Counted from the stretch's first letter, positions 7,595 through 17,446 are shown. The stretch is 64,000 bases of DNA from Buchananella sp. 14KM1171 (GCF_041380365.1 NZ_CP159981.1:1798001-1862000); one strand, 5' to 3'. Made by a program: numbers and translations. The notes: generated from the sequence alone by a model not told the origin.

Positions 7595-9276
7595 TGCAGA
7601 GCCTCGCGCAGCACGTCCAGCCCCACCCCGCCCAGGGCGAGCGCCCGGGAGTGGAAGCCCTTCAGATCAAAGCCGGCGCCTTCGCGCTGCTGGCACTGCT
7701 CGCGCAGCTCCAGCCACAGGCGCTCGCCGAGCTTGTAGGACGGCGCCTGCCCCGGGAAGCCCAGGTAGCGGTCCAGTTCGAAGCGCAAGAAGGCGTCCGC
7801 CATCGCCACGTTGTGGCGCAGGAAGGCCCACGCCACGTCCGCGTCCCACACCTTGCCCACGCCGCCCGGCATGAGCCCGGCCTTCTCCAGGCTCGGGTCC
7901 ACGTCCAGGCCCAGGTGGACGCCGGTGTCCAGCACCACGCGGGCGGCGCGCAGCCGCTGGGAGTCCAGCATGCCGAAGTAGTCGCCCGGGTCGGACAGGA
8001 AGCCGAGCTCCTCCATGAGCCGCTCGGCGTAGAGCGCCCAGCCCTCGCCGTGCCCGGAGACCCAGCAGACCAGGCGGCGCCAGCTGTTGAGCTGGTCGCC
8101 CAGCGCCACGGCGGTGCCGAGCTGGAGGTGGTGACCGGGTACGCCCTCGTGGTAGACCGTGGTCTTCTCCTGCCACGTCACGAAGGTCTCCTCACCCGGG
8201 GGAACGGACCACCACATGGCACCCGGGCGGGAGAAGTCCGCCGACGGCGGCGTGTAGTAGATCCCGCCCGTCCCGGAGGCCGCGATGCGGCACTCCAGGC
8301 GGTGCAGCTGCTCGGGAATGTCAAAGTGCGTCCCGTTCAGGGCCGCGATGGAGGCGTCGGAGACCTGCTGCATCCACTCCTGCAACGCCTTGGTGCCGTG
8401 CAGCTGGCGCGCCGGGTCGTTGTTTAGACGCTCGATGGTCTGCGCCACGCTGGCGCCCGGGAACAGCAACCGGGCCACCCGCTGCTGCTCGGCGTCGATG
8501 CGGGCCAGCTCCTCGATGCCCCACGCGTGGGCCTCGCGGGCGTCCACGTCCGCGCCCAGGAAGGTGCGCAGCGCCAACCGGTAGGCCTCCTCACCAACCC
8601 CGTCGCGCTCGCGCGCGGCCGGCAACAAGTCGGCAAGATCTGCGGCCAGCTGGGCGAAGCCGCCCCGCGCCACCTCGATCCCGTCCAGCAGCTCCTGAGC
8701 AGCCGCCCCCTCCAGCCTGCCGGCCAGCGGCTCCAGCGCCTTGAACGACGACGCCTCGCCGGCCGCCTCCTGGGCCTGCTTGATGCACTTTTCCACCTGC
8801 CGGCGAGCGCAAAGCGTCCCGGCAGCCGCGCGCTCGCGCAGCGCCTCGGTGTAGGTGGCCAGGGCGGCGGGCACACCGTGCAGGCGCCGGGCGATCACCG
8901 CGGCGTCGTCGGCGCTCTCCTGCGGCATCACCTCAAAAACGTCCCGGATCGACTGCAGCGGGCTGTTCAGCACGTTCAGGTCGCCGTGGGCCCAGCCGGC
9001 CGCGTGGCGGTCCAGGTCCACGCCCAGGCGCTCGCGCATGGCGGCAACCGTCACGCGGTCCACGTCGTCCACCGGCTCCACCCCATCCAGGCGCGCCAGG
9101 GCCTGTCGGGCCAGGTCGGCGAGCGCCTGCTGGCCGGCGGGGGAGAAGTCGTCCCACTGGTCGTCGTACCCGGGCAAGCCGATCTCGGTGGCCAAGGTGG
9201 GGGAGAGGGGCAGGAGCGAGGCGAGGTAGTCCTCTGCGATCGCGTCGATGGCGGTGGCGGGGCGCGGTGAAGTCAT
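7591..9276 (-). CDS. DUF885-family protein (putative metallopeptidase-like)
   Basis: 561 aa from the ATG at 9276. An upstream in-frame start at 9306 would add ten residues without support. The sequence carries the DUF885 signature HEGVPGHHLQ, an HExxxGHH-type metal-binding arrangement, plus the downstream SGHGEGWALYAERLMEELG that normally follows it. The family is thought to include zinc-dependent carboxypeptidase-like enzymes, but physiological substrates are mostly unassigned. No signal peptide is visible, so it is probably cytoplasmic. It is coupled to maf by a four-base overlap. Confidence 0.85.
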   Translation of the reverse strand: MTSPRPATAIDAIAEDYLASLLPLSPTLATEIGLPGYDDQWDDFSPAGQQALADLARQALARLDGVEPVDDVDRVTVAAMRERLGVDLDRHAAGWAHGDLNVLNSPLQSIRDVFEVMPQESADDAAVIARRLHGVPAALATYTEALRERAAAGTLCARRQVEKCIKQAQEAAGEASSFKALEPLAGRLEGAAAQELLDGIEVARGGFAQLAADLADLLPAARERDGVGEEAYRLALRTFLGADVDAREAHAWGIEELARIDAEQQRVARLLFPGASVAQTIERLNNDPARQLHGTKALQEWMQQVSDASIAALNGTHFDIPEQLHRLECRIAASGTGGIYYTPPSADFSRPGAMWWSVPPGEETFVTWQEKTTVYHEGVPGHHLQLGTAVALGDQLNSWRRLVCWVSGHGEGWALYAERLMEELGFLSDPGDYFGMLDSQRLRAARVVLDTGVHLGLDVDPSLEKAGLMPGGVGKVWDADVAWAFLRHNVAMADAFLRFELDRYLGFPGQAPSYKLGERLWLELREQCQQREGAGFDLKGFHSRALALGGVGLDVLREALQ

Positions 9277-9358
9277 GCCCCTAACGATATGCCCTGCCAC
9301 CAACATCCCAGGTAGGCGCGGTGAGCCGCCGAAATTCGCCGCGCGCCCACCAGCCCCG

Positions 9359-9568
9359 TCAGCGGTCGGTCAACCGCCAACCCCGCGCGCCGGTCAGTCC
9401 ACCCGCCCCGCGAGTGACGCGGTCCCGGTCGCTCCACGCCGACGGGCGCACCGAGGCGTCCGCCGGTGGAGCGTCGTCCACCGCCGCCTGCAAGGCCGTG
9501 ATGGAGGCGACCACCGCCGCCAGCTCCGCCTCGCTCGGCGCCCCACGCACCACCCGCAGCGCGTTCAC
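9359..9568 (-). CDS. accE: Acyl-CoA carboxylase epsilon subunit
   Basis: A 69-aa gene easily missed because it starts with GTG inside the stop of the beta subunit (GTGA, 9568-9565). It opens [20 protein letters not shown], which fits the LRVVRG-P-xxEELAA pattern of actinobacterial AccE. A WSDR-like motif (SAWSDRDRV) and a Trp/Arg-rich end ([10 protein letters not shown]) follow. In the family this small subunit bridges alpha and beta subunits and raises holoenzyme activity. Coupling to accD fixes the start. Confidence 0.85.
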   Translation of the reverse strand: MNALRVVRGAPSEAELAAVVASITALQAAVDDAPPADASVRPSAWSDRDRVTRGAGGLTGARGWRLTDR

Positions 9569-11118
9569 AGCGGAATGTTCCCGTGCCGGCGCACCGGGGA
9601 GGCCACGCGCTTGGTCTCCAGCGCCCGCAGCGCCGCCACCAGCTGGGCGCGCGTCTGGCTCGGCTTGATCACCGCGTCCACGAACCCACGCCGGGCAGCC
9701 TCCCACGGGGAAACCAGCTTCTCCTCGTAGGCCTCGATCAGCTCGGAGCGGCGGGCGGCAGCGTCGTCGGCAGAAAACGAAGCCAACTCGCGGCGGTGCA
9801 GGATGTTCACCGCACCGGAGGCCCCCATCACCGCCACCTGCGCCGTGGGCCAAGCCAGGTTGATGTCAGCCCCCAGCTTCTTAGACCCCATCACGATGTA
9901 GGCGCCACCGTAGGCCTTGCGCGTGATCGTGGTGATGAGCGGAACGGTGGCCTCCGCGTAGGCGTAGATCAGCTTCGCGCCACGGCGAATGATGCCGTCC
10001 CACTCCTGGGAGGTGCCCGGCAGGAAGCCCGGCACGTCAACGAAGGTCAGCACCGGCAGGTTGAACGCGTCGCACAGGCGCACAAAGCGCGCCGCCTTCT
10101 CAGAAGCCGCGATGTCCAGCGCGCCGGCCATCACCATCGGCTGGTTGGCCACGATGCCCACGCTGCGGCCGTCCACGCGCGCGAAAGCCGTGATCACGTT
10201 GCCCGCGTAGGCCGGCATTACCTCCAGGAAGGAGCCGCCGTCCGCGATCGCCTCCAGCACCTCGGTCATGTCGTAGGGCTGGTTGGAGGAGGCCGGCACC
10301 AGGCTGTCCAAGTCCACCTCGCCCGGCTCCTCCGGCTGAGTCAGCGGCGGCTCGCTCAGCGTGTTCTCCGGCAGGTAGGACAGCAGCTCGCGCACGTACT
10401 CGAAGGCGTCGTCCTCGTCGTGGGCGGCGTAGTGGGCCACGCCGCTGCGTTGGGCGTGGGCGCGTGCCCCGCCCAGCTCCTCCAGACCCACGTCCTCGCC
10501 GGTGACCGCCCGGATCACCTCCGGGCCAGTGATGAACATCTGGGAGGTGCCCTCCACCATCACCGTGAAGTCCGTCAGCGCCGGGGAGTAGACCGCCCCG
10601 CCCGCGCACGGCCCCAGGATCACCGAGATCTGCGGGATCACGCCGGAGGCCGCCACGTTGCGACGGAAGATCTCCGCGAACTGCGTCAGGGCGCCGATTC
10701 CCTCCTGGATGCGGGCGCCACCGCCGTCGTTCAGGCCGATCATCGGCACGCCCGTGCGCACCGCCAGGTCCATCACCTTGGTGATCTTCTGCCCGTGCGC
10801 CTCGCCCAGCGAGCCGCCAAACGCCGTGAAGTCCTGCGAATAGACGCACACCCTGCGCCCGTCGATCGTGCCGTAGCCCGTGATCACGCCGTCGCCCGGC
10901 AGGGTCTTGGCGTCCATGCCGAAGTCGTGGCAGTTGTGCTCCACGAACGCGTCCAGCTCCACAAAGCTGCCCTCGTCCAGCAGGGCCTCGACGCGCTCGC
11001 GGGCGCTGCGGCGGCCCTTGGCGTGCTGCTTGGTGGCCGCGCTGCGCTCGTGGGCGGCGATGGCGGCGGCGCGCGCGTCCAGCTGCTGCGCCGGGGAGAG
11101 GTGGGTTCCTTCAGTCAC
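9565..11118 (-). CDS. accD: Acyl-CoA (acetyl/propionyl-CoA) carboxylase beta subunit
   Basis: 517 aa from the GTG at 11118 ([13 protein letters not shown]), a normal length for AccD5/PccB-type carboxyltransferases. An open frame extends another ~120 codons upstream, but that stretch is low-complexity and runs into the divergent promoter region. Two crotonase-fold halves are visible. The first has [13 protein letters not shown] and [16 protein letters not shown]; the second has [20 protein letters not shown] and [15 protein letters not shown], the acyl- and biotin-binding oxyanion regions. It transfers the carboxyl group from biotin on the alpha subunit to acyl-CoA. Substrate preference cannot be set from this reading. 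Confidence 0.93.
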   Translation of the reverse strand: MTEGTHLSPAQQLDARAAAIAAHERSAATKQHAKGRRSARERVEALLDEGSFVELDAFVEHNCHDFGMDAKTLPGDGVITGYGTIDGRRVCVYSQDFTAFGGSLGEAHGQKITKVMDLAVRTGVPMIGLNDGGGARIQEGIGALTQFAEIFRRNVAASGVIPQISVILGPCAGGAVYSPALTDFTVMVEGTSQMFITGPEVIRAVTGEDVGLEELGGARAHAQRSGVAHYAAHDEDDAFEYVRELLSYLPENTLSEPPLTQPEEPGEVDLDSLVPASSNQPYDMTEVLEAIADGGSFLEVMPAYAGNVITAFARVDGRSVGIVANQPMVMAGALDIAASEKAARFVRLCDAFNLPVLTFVDVPGFLPGTSQEWDGIIRRGAKLIYAYAEATVPLITTITRKAYGGAYIVMGSKKLGADINLAWPTAQVAVMGASGAVNILHRRELASFSADDAAARRSELIEAYEEKLVSPWEAARRGFVDAVIKPSQTRAQLVAALRALETKRVASPVRRHGNIPL

Positions 11119-11282
11119 CCGTCCACCGTAACCGGCCCGGCGCCTAATTTCAGTAATGACGACGTTGCCTCCTGCCGCGCCGCCTTTGGAGCTTTCCTCT
11201 AAAGCGGCCCGGGGGACGACGCTCCGCCCGCCGCCCCCAGGCGCCGGCACGAAATGTTGGTGGTCGTGCATATGGTGGAGGC
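11119..11282. promoter_or_regulatory. Divergent intergenic region between accD and birA
   Basis: 164 bp separating oppositely oriented accD and birA, so it must hold both promoters. No clear consensus hexamers or operator were recognised. BirA here has no DNA-binding domain, so autoregulation through BirA is not expected. Confidence 0.4.
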
Positions 11283-12341
11283 ATGAGCGAACCGGTGCTG
11301 GTGGAGGTAGAGGAATGCGCATCCACGCAGGAGCTTGCCCTGGCGCTCTACCGTGCCGGGCACCTGCCCCTGTGGGGCGGGGTGCTGACCCGCAGGCAGA
11401 GCGCGGGCAGGGGCAGGCGCGGGCGGCAGTGGGCGCTGGCGCCGGGCAGCCTGGCCCTGACGGTGGTGTTGCCCGCACCTTGTGCCGCCTCGGGGCAGTG
11501 GCCAGGAACGGGCGGGGAGCCTGGGCTGGTGCCGCTGCGCGTGGCCCTGGCGGTGCTGGATGCCTGCGGCTGTGAGGCGCTGGAGTTGAAGTGGCCCAAC
11601 GACATCGTGGTGACGCTGCCCGTCCTCAGCGACGCCGAATCGCTGCCGGGCGGGGGCGCGCCTCGGGAACGCGAGGCGGGCCATGGGCTAGTTGGGCACC
11701 TGCCCGGGTGGGGCGCGCTGCGCAAGCTGGGCGGCATCCTCTGCGAGGTGAACCAGGCGCCCGCCGGAAGCGGCGCCGGGGATGCGCTGGCCGGCGGCGC
11801 CGGGGGCGCCGGCGCCGGGCCGGGCGGCGAGGTTGAGGATGGGACTGGTGGCGCCGGGACCGGGCCAGGGGCAGCAGGAGACGTGGTGCTGGCGGGAATC
11901 GGGATAAACCTGGCCCCGTTTGCGCCCCAGGCCCCGCAGGGCGGTGGTGCCCCGCCCGGGCAGGAGGCTGGCGGGGAGGGAAGCGAGCAGGGAGCCCCGG
12001 CCGCCTGGGCTATGAGTGCCGCCGGGGCGGCGCGCGCGCTGGGTGACCACCAGCTGGAACGGCTCTCCCGGCAGGAGCCGGCCGAGCTGGCCAGGCGCAT
12101 CCTGCATCACCTGCCCGCAACTCTCGCGCTGCCGGCCCGCGAGGTGCGCGAACGCTACCAAGACAGGTGCGCCACCGTCGGGCACCGGGTGCAGGTGACC
12201 CTGGCGGCCTCCGGCGAGCCGGGCCCGGCCGACCTGGCCGGCACCGCCACCGGCATCGCCGAGAGCGGCGCCCTGCTGGTGGCGACGCGAGACGGGCTAA
12301 AGGAGGTGGTGGCGGGCGACGTCTCGGTGCGGTGCGGCTGA
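11283..12341 (+). CDS. birA: Biotin--[acetyl-CoA-carboxylase] ligase (class I, no HTH)
   Basis: 352 aa. It adenylates biotin and attaches it to the AccA3 biotinyl lysine. Visible motifs are ECASTQE (residues 11-17), the biotin-loop GRGRRGRQW (42-50), KWPNDIVV (103-110), KLGGILCEV (148-156) and the GIGINL strand (205-210). There is no N-terminal helix-turn-helix, so it is a catalytic-only class I ligase. Two low-complexity insertions are unusual. One is at about residues 112-145. The other is a Gly/Ala-rich stretch at about 160-200 between two core strands, with a further Gly/Gln/Pro stretch after GIGINL. These explain the excess over the usual ~260-270 residues. Confidence 0.9.
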   Translation: MSEPVLVEVEECASTQELALALYRAGHLPLWGGVLTRRQSAGRGRRGRQWALAPGSLALTVVLPAPCAASGQWPGTGGEPGLVPLRVALAVLDACGCEALELKWPNDIVVTLPVLSDAESLPGGGAPREREAGHGLVGHLPGWGALRKLGGILCEVNQAPAGSGAGDALAGGAGGAGAGPGGEVEDGTGGAGTGPGAAGDVVLAGIGINLAPFAPQAPQGGGAPPGQEAGGEGSEQGAPAAWAMSAAGAARALGDHQLERLSRQEPAELARRILHHLPATLALPAREVRERYQDRCATVGHRVQVTLAASGEPGPADLAGTATGIAESGALLVATRDGLKEVVAGDVSVRCG

Positions 12342-12425
12342 GCGTCGTGCATCCACGGCCACCCGCAGGGCGGTAGGGGCGGCAGAAGGTGACGGGAATC
12401 GCCCTGTAGGAGTAGCGTAGGGCTA

Positions 12426-13553
12426 GTGAATAGTGAGGCAGGCAACAGCGCGGCGATGAGTGGGGTGACCCCTCAGCTGCCTGAGCCTCAGCCGCACCGG
12501 TGCTCCTGCGCCAATTCCGGCGCCGGATCGAACCCGGAGCAGGGCGCTCCGGGCAAGCAGCCCGCCCTCACCATCGAGCGCTACGCCCAAAAGCTAGTGG
12601 GCGAGACCCCGCTGACCATGTCGGAGTTCGCCCGGGCGGCGGGTGCCACCCGGGAGCAGGCCGAGGAGTTCTGGCGCGGGATCGGGCAGGTGGTCTCCCA
12701 CACCGAAACCCCCCAGTTCGGTCTCCAGGACGTCCACGCGCTTCGCACCTACCGCTCCCTGATCTCCACGGGCAAAGTGGATGCCGAGACCGCCCGCACG
12801 CTACTGCGCGCTTCACAGACCACCGACCGGTTGGCGCTCTGGCAGGTAGAGGCCTACGTGGACGACGTCATTCGGCGCGAAGGACTGGACGACACCACCG
12901 CCAGGATCGTCGCCCTGGACCGGCTCGAGGACTTCCTGGCCGCGTTCGAGGAACAACTGGTCTACACCTGGCGCCGCCAGATGCTCGCCCTGCTCACCCG
13001 CATGGACGCCGACTACGCCCAGGCAGGCCTGGCGGAGGCCGACGAAATGTCCTACCCGCTGCAGCGCACCCTCGGGTTCGTGGACATGGCCGGCTTCTCC
13101 CGCCACTCTGCGCGCATCGGCTCCGCCGCCCTAGCCGAGCTGATCTCCAAGTTCGAGGGAGTGGTAAGAGACGTCATCTCCGAACTGGGCGGGCGCGTGG
13201 TCAAGACGATCGGGGACGCCGTCCTCTTCATCGCCGACGACCTGCAGACCGGCACCGAGGTGGCAGTCACCCTCGCCGAGCGCCTGGCCGCCACCCCGAA
13301 CCTGCTGCCCGTGCGTGCCTCCGTGGTGGAAGGCGGGGTGGTCTCCCGGTTCGGCGACGTCTTTGGGCCCACCGTCAACCTGGCCTCCCGTCTGGTCAAC
13401 GAGTCCCAGCCCGGCCAGCTGCTCACCGACTCCGGCACAGCGGCTGCCATCGCAACCAAATGCGCCCCCGGGAGTTACCGGTTGGACCAGATCGGGGAGG
13501 TCGATCTGCGCGGAATCGGGCCCACCGTGCTAGTCGATCTCAAGCGCGGCTAA
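12426..13553 (+). CDS. Class III adenylate/guanylate cyclase domain protein
   Basis: 375 aa, GTG start. Residues about 45-200 form a soluble helical regulatory region of the type found in related actinobacterial cyclases. The cyclase homology domain starts near residue 205 with LGFVDMAGFSRHSARIG, containing the first metal-binding Asp. It continues with KTIGDAVLF (second metal Asp) and VFGPTVNLASRLVNESQPGQ, the usual substrate-binding segment. It should make cAMP (or cGMP) from the NTP. No membrane segment is visible. It follows birA after 84 bp and is probably co-transcribed or has its own promoter. Confidence 0.85.
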   Translation: MNSEAGNSAAMSGVTPQLPEPQPHRCSCANSGAGSNPEQGAPGKQPALTIERYAQKLVGETPLTMSEFARAAGATREQAEEFWRGIGQVVSHTETPQFGLQDVHALRTYRSLISTGKVDAETARTLLRASQTTDRLALWQVEAYVDDVIRREGLDDTTARIVALDRLEDFLAAFEEQLVYTWRRQMLALLTRMDADYAQAGLAEADEMSYPLQRTLGFVDMAGFSRHSARIGSAALAELISKFEGVVRDVISELGGRVVKTIGDAVLFIADDLQTGTEVAVTLAERLAATPNLLPVRASVVEGGVVSRFGDVFGPTVNLASRLVNESQPGQLLTDSGTAAAIATKCAPGSYRLDQIGEVDLRGIGPTVLVDLKRG

Positions 13554-13637
13554 AGGGGCCGCACCCAATAGGGCTAAAGTCCATATCGCGGCCGCCCTTT
13601 GGGAGCGCTTTGTCAACCTTTGGCGTAAGCTGACCGC

Positions 13638-14327
13638 GTGACTACCGTACTCCTGGTTGAAGACGACCCCGCTATTGCCGAGCCCCTTGCCCGCGCGCTG
13701 GGCCGAGAGGGGTATGAGGTTCGCCCCCACGGAACTGGCCGTGGAGCGATCGAGAACTCCGCCGGTGTTGACCTGGTGGTTTTGGACCTGGGACTGCCGG
13801 ACATGGACGGCCTGGACGTGGCGCGCCACCTGCGCTCCCAGGGATCCACGGTGCCGATCCTGATTCTCACCGCCCGCACCGACGAAGTGGACATGGTGGT
13901 GGGCCTGGACGCGGGCGCCGACGACTACGTCACCAAGCCCTTCCGCCTGGCGGAGCTCCTGGCCCGCGTCCGGGCGCTGCTGCGCCGCGTGGGCGGGGAC
14001 ATCACCGACGAGGACGAACTGAAGGCCCAGGACGTCCGCGTCGACGTGGCCGCACACCGCGCCTTCCAGGGCAACCGCGAGCTGCACCTGACCGCCAAGG
14101 AGTTCGAGCTCCTGCGGGTCCTGGTGCGTGACGCCGGTGCCGTCATCGAGCGCGACGAGATCATGCGCGAGGTGTGGGGCTCCGACCCGACCGGCTCCAC
14201 CAAGACCCTGGACATGCACGTCTCCTGGCTGCGCCGCAAGCTGGGCGACGACGCCGCCAACCCCCACTACATCACCACGGTGCGCGGACTGGGCTTCCGG
14301 TTCGAAACCTCCGGCCGCGTGAACTGA
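13638..14327 (+). CDS. OmpR/PhoB-family response regulator
   Basis: 229 aa, GTG start. The receiver domain has the acidic pair D9-D10, phospho-acceptor D50 (VVLDLGLPDMDG) and conserved K100 (YVTKPFRLAELL). The C-terminal winged-helix contains LTAKEFELLRVLV, REVWG and a typical TTVRGLGFRF end. It is paired with the histidine kinase starting one base after its stop. The signal sensed is unknown. Confidence 0.93.
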   Translation: MTTVLLVEDDPAIAEPLARALGREGYEVRPHGTGRGAIENSAGVDLVVLDLGLPDMDGLDVARHLRSQGSTVPILILTARTDEVDMVVGLDAGADDYVTKPFRLAELLARVRALLRRVGGDITDEDELKAQDVRVDVAAHRAFQGNRELHLTAKEFELLRVLVRDAGAVIERDEIMREVWGSDPTGSTKTLDMHVSWLRRKLGDDAANPHYITTVRGLGFRFETSGRVN

Positions 14328-14328
14328 G

Positions 14329-15648
14329 GTGCGGCGCCGCGCGATCCGCATGACCGTCACCGCGGTCCTGGTGGCGGTGCTGATCCTGGGGATCCCTGCG
14401 GCCGTGCTCGGCGTGATGCAGTCCTGGCGCAGCGAGATCGCTGAGCTCGACGTGCGCGTGGAGAGCCTGGCGCTGGTGGTGTCTCGCTCCATCGACGCGG
14501 GCCGGGACGTGGACCCGGAGATGCTCGACCTGAGGGCGGGCGGCGAGACCACCACGCTGGCGGAGTCCTACGTGCTCATGCCCAGCGGGTATCGCGTCGA
14601 GTCGACCGTGCGCATCGACGCGCCCCTGATCACCCGCACCCACCGCACCCCCAACGGGGCGACCGTGGGCATGTCCATCGCCGCCACCTCCCCCCTTCCC
14701 GGGGCGCTGAAGGTGATCGGCCTGGTGGGGCTGGGAATCGCCACCGCCTTCGTGGTTGGGCTGGCGGTGGCGTTGCGGCAGGCCCGCAAGATATCCGCCC
14801 CCCTCATCTACCTGGCCGCAGAGGCCGAACAGATCGGCTCCGGCCAGGTCCGCCCTCAGCTGCGCACATCCGGCATCGAGGAGATCGACCTGGTCCAGGC
14901 CGAGCTGGTGCGTTCCGCCGAGCGCGTGGCCGGCCGAATCGCTGCCGAACGCCAGTTCGCTGCGGACGCCTCCCACCAACTGCGCACCCCCCTGACTGCC
15001 CTGTCGATGCGGCTAGAGGAGATCGAGCTGGTCTCCACCGAGCCCGAGGTGCAGGAGGAGGCCAGGCTCTGCCTGGAACAGGTAGAGCGCCTCACCGGCG
15101 TGGTCAGCGAGCTGCTGGCCACCTCGCGGCAGAAGGCCGGCGGCACCACCGAGGCCATCCACCTCAGCGACGTGTTCGAGCAGCAGGAACGGGAGTGGGG
15201 CGGGCCCTTCGCGGCCGCCGGCCGGGAGTTGAAGTTCTCCGACGAGCTGGCACTGCCCGTGCTCGCCTCCCCGGGCACGATCGGCCAGGCCATCGCCACC
15301 CTGGTGGAAAACTCGTTGAAGTACGGCGCGGGCACCACCACCGTCTCCACCCGCCGGGCCTCCTCCCAGCGCGGCCTCTACATCGACGTCACCGACGAGG
15401 GGCAGGGCGTGGCCGACGACGAGGCCGACCGCATCTTCGACAAGCACGTCTCCTTCCGGGGCGGCACCGGCATCGGCCTGGCCGTGGCCCGAGACCTGAT
15501 CGCCGCAGACGGCGGGCGACTGGAGCTAAGCCAGCGCCGCCCTCCCGTCTTCTCCGTCTACCTCAACACCGTGCCCAAGGCCCTGGACCCCGACGTCGTC
15601 ATGCCGCGCGGCGCCCTGGTCTCGGTGGCGCGCAGACGGCGCCGATAG
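14329..15648 (+). CDS. Membrane sensor histidine kinase
   Basis: 439 aa, GTG start one base after the response-regulator stop, so translationally coupled. TM1 spans about residues 9-30 and TM2 about 129-149, bracketing a ~98-residue extracytoplasmic sensor region. A HAMP-like linker follows. The H box is FAADASHQLRTPLTAL with phospho-acceptor H216. The N box (LVENSLKYG), G1 box (DEGQGV) and G2 box (GGTGIGLAVARDL) are present. The N-terminus is short and Arg-rich. Confidence 0.93.
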   Translation: MRRRAIRMTVTAVLVAVLILGIPAAVLGVMQSWRSEIAELDVRVESLALVVSRSIDAGRDVDPEMLDLRAGGETTTLAESYVLMPSGYRVESTVRIDAPLITRTHRTPNGATVGMSIAATSPLPGALKVIGLVGLGIATAFVVGLAVALRQARKISAPLIYLAAEAEQIGSGQVRPQLRTSGIEEIDLVQAELVRSAERVAGRIAAERQFAADASHQLRTPLTALSMRLEEIELVSTEPEVQEEARLCLEQVERLTGVVSELLATSRQKAGGTTEAIHLSDVFEQQEREWGGPFAAAGRELKFSDELALPVLASPGTIGQAIATLVENSLKYGAGTTTVSTRRASSQRGLYIDVTDEGQGVADDEADRIFDKHVSFRGGTGIGLAVARDLIAADGGRLELSQRRPPVFSVYLNTVPKALDPDVVMPRGALVSVARRRRR

Positions 15649-15662
15649 GAAGCTGGGCGCGG

Positions 15663-15745
15663 GCGGAACGTCGTCCCTGCCCAAATCCCCCAACTGGGGG
15701 CGGCCTGGCGTGTTGGCGGAAAACGAGCGGAACGTCGTCCCCGCC
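15663..15745. repeat. Pair of 19-bp direct repeats in a convergent intergenic region
   Basis: GCGGAACGTCGTCCCTGCC at 15663-15681 recurs with one change at 15727-15745, 64 bp apart. They sit between convergent genes (histidine kinase and GtrA-like protein). No gene is evident in the 127-bp gap. Role unknown. Confidence 0.6.
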
Positions 15746-15775
15746 TAGAGCGCCGCTAGGGGCGGCAAGCCCACG

Positions 15776-16282
15776 TCACTCGCCGGCCAGGGCCCGCTTG
15801 CGCTCCTGCGCGGACTTCGACGGGGCAAACACGATGAACTTGTAGGCCAGGAAGCGGAAAATCATGCCCAGCACCAGGCCGACGCCGTTACCGGAAATGT
15901 TGTCCGCCAGCGTCGAGGTGTAACCCAGCACGTAGCGGCTGATGTAGAGACACGCAGCCGCGATCCCGATGCCGATGATGTTGATGATCGCGAACTCCAT
16001 GAATTCGCGGAACTTGTTCTTCGTGGTCTTCTGCGCAGAGAACGTCCAGGCGGCGTTCAGGACCCACGACACCACGGTGGCCACGGCGGCGGAAAGAATC
16101 TTGGCGCGCACCGACTGGCCGATAAACGGCGAGAAGCTGAATTGCGACAGCAGGTTGAAAAGGCCGACGTCGACCACGAACGCGATACCACCCACGATGC
16201 CAAACTTGCCGACCTCAAAGAGTCGACGAGTCCACGTGGCGCGGCGCTGGGAGTCACTGTGCTGCTTCGCGGTGTTAGTCAC
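15776..16282 (-). CDS. GtrA-family membrane protein
   Basis: 168 aa from the GTG at 16282 (VTNTAKQHSDSQ). A longer open frame upstream overlaps divergent purK and is rejected. Four transmembrane segments are visible, beginning FGIVGGIAFVVDVGLFNLL, with the usual NAAWTF between TM2 and TM3 and a basic C-terminal tail. GtrA-like proteins are thought to move or flip polyprenyl-phosphate-linked sugars in cell-envelope glycosylation. That suits the nearby polysaccharide genes; the actual substrate is unknown. Confidence 0.85.
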   Translation of the reverse strand: MTNTAKQHSDSQRRATWTRRLFEVGKFGIVGGIAFVVDVGLFNLLSQFSFSPFIGQSVRAKILSAAVATVVSWVLNAAWTFSAQKTTKNKFREFMEFAIINIIGIGIAAACLYISRYVLGYTSTLADNISGNGVGLVLGMIFRFLAYKFIVFAPSKSAQERKRALAGE

Positions 16283-16322
16283 CCGCGCAAGTCTAGGCCA
16301 CCGAGCCGGGTAGGCTTCCACC

Positions 16323-17444
16323 ATGCCTACTCTCGCCGTTATTGGAGGCGGGCAGCTCGCCCGCATGATGCACGCCCCGGCCACGGCGCTAGGCGTGAAA
16401 CTGCAGGTCCTAGTCGAGGCCGCCGACGGGAGCGCCGGCAGGGCAATCCCCGATTCGATAGTCGGCATGCCGAAGGATGACGCTGCCGTTCAGGCCGTGT
16501 GTGCTGGCGCCGACGCCGTCACCTTCGAACACGAACACATCCCGCCCTCCCTGTTCGCGGCGGCCGGGGTGGAGGCCAGGCCCGCCCAGGAGGCGCTGCT
16601 ATACGCCCGCAACAAGCTGGAGATGCGCAGGAAACTCACCGAGATCGGCGTGCCCTGCCCCCGGTGGGCGCAGGTGACCGGCCCGGCCGACTTCGAGCGC
16701 TTCTGGGCCAGCGTGGGCGGCGGCGAGGTGGTCGCCAAGACCGCCGTGGGCGGCTACGACGGCAAGGGCGTGGCCATCGTCTCCAGCTACGCCCAGATCG
16801 AGGCCTGGGTCAACGACCCCGCCTGCGGGGGAGTGCTGCTGGAGGAAAAGGTGGACTTCCAGCGCGAGCTGGCCGCCCTGGTGGCGCGGCGCCCCAGCGG
16901 CCAGTGCGTCGCTTGGCCCGTGGTGGAGACCCAGCAGGTGGGCGGCGTGTGCGACACCGTGATCGCGCCGGCCCCCGAGCTGAGCGAGGAGCTGGCGCAG
17001 CAGGGCGAGGAGATCGCCCGCCAGATCGCCACCGAGCTCGGAGTCACCGGAGTCCTGGCCGTGGAGATGTTCCAGGCCGGGCAGCGCCTGCTGGTCAACG
17101 AGCTCGCCATGCGCCCCCACAACTCCGGGCACTGGACCATCGACGGGTGCGCCACCAGCCAGTTCGAACAGCACATCCGCGCCACCCTGGACCTGCCGCT
17201 CGGGCCCACCGAGATGACCGCGCCGGTGAGCGTCATGGTCAACATTCTCGGCAGCGACGTGCCCGACCCGGCCAGCCACCTAGCGCAGGTGTGGGAGAGC
17301 TACCCGCAGGCCAAGGTCCACCTCTACGGCAAGGAAGTGCGCCCCGGCCGCAAGCTGGGGCACGTCAACGCGACCGGGAGCGACCTGGCGCAGGCGCTCC
17401 AGGCCGCGCGCGCGGCCGCAAACCTCATCATGGGAAGGAAGTAG
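16323..17444 (+). CDS. purK: N5-carboxyaminoimidazole ribonucleotide synthase
   Basis: 373 aa, standard length. It opens [14 protein letters not shown], as PurK proteins do, with an ATP-grasp core. Visible are [16 protein letters not shown] (ATP/phosphate loop), [18 protein letters not shown] and [16 protein letters not shown] (metal/substrate region). It catalyses ATP- and bicarbonate-dependent conversion of AIR to N5-CAIR in purine synthesis. purE follows two bases later. Confidence 0.96.
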   Translation: MPTLAVIGGGQLARMMHAPATALGVKLQVLVEAADGSAGRAIPDSIVGMPKDDAAVQAVCAGADAVTFEHEHIPPSLFAAAGVEARPAQEALLYARNKLEMRRKLTEIGVPCPRWAQVTGPADFERFWASVGGGEVVAKTAVGGYDGKGVAIVSSYAQIEAWVNDPACGGVLLEEKVDFQRELAALVARRPSGQCVAWPVVETQQVGGVCDTVIAPAPELSEELAQQGEEIARQIATELGVTGVLAVEMFQAGQRLLVNELAMRPHNSGHWTIDGCATSQFEQHIRATLDLPLGPTEMTAPVSVMVNILGSDVPDPASHLAQVWESYPQAKVHLYGKEVRPGRKLGHVNATGSDLAQALQAARAAANLIMGRK

Positions 17445-17446
17445 CA

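Noticed and set aside
6023-7738. 571-codon plus-strand open frame
   Set aside because: Antisense to accA3, maf and the DUF885 gene; no family motif and biased His/Gly/Arg composition.
9569-9853. Upstream extension of the accE frame
   Set aside because: It lies inside the beta-subunit gene in another frame; AccE homology begins at the GTG at 9568.
11119-11478. Upstream extension of accD by ~120 codons
   Set aside because: Low-complexity Pro/Arg/Ala sequence that overlaps divergent birA; carboxyltransferase homology begins after the GTG at 11118.
16499-17446. Upstream extension of the purE frame
   Set aside because: It is the alternate frame of purK. The purE start is set by the ATG at 17447 and the N-terminal [10 protein letters not shown].
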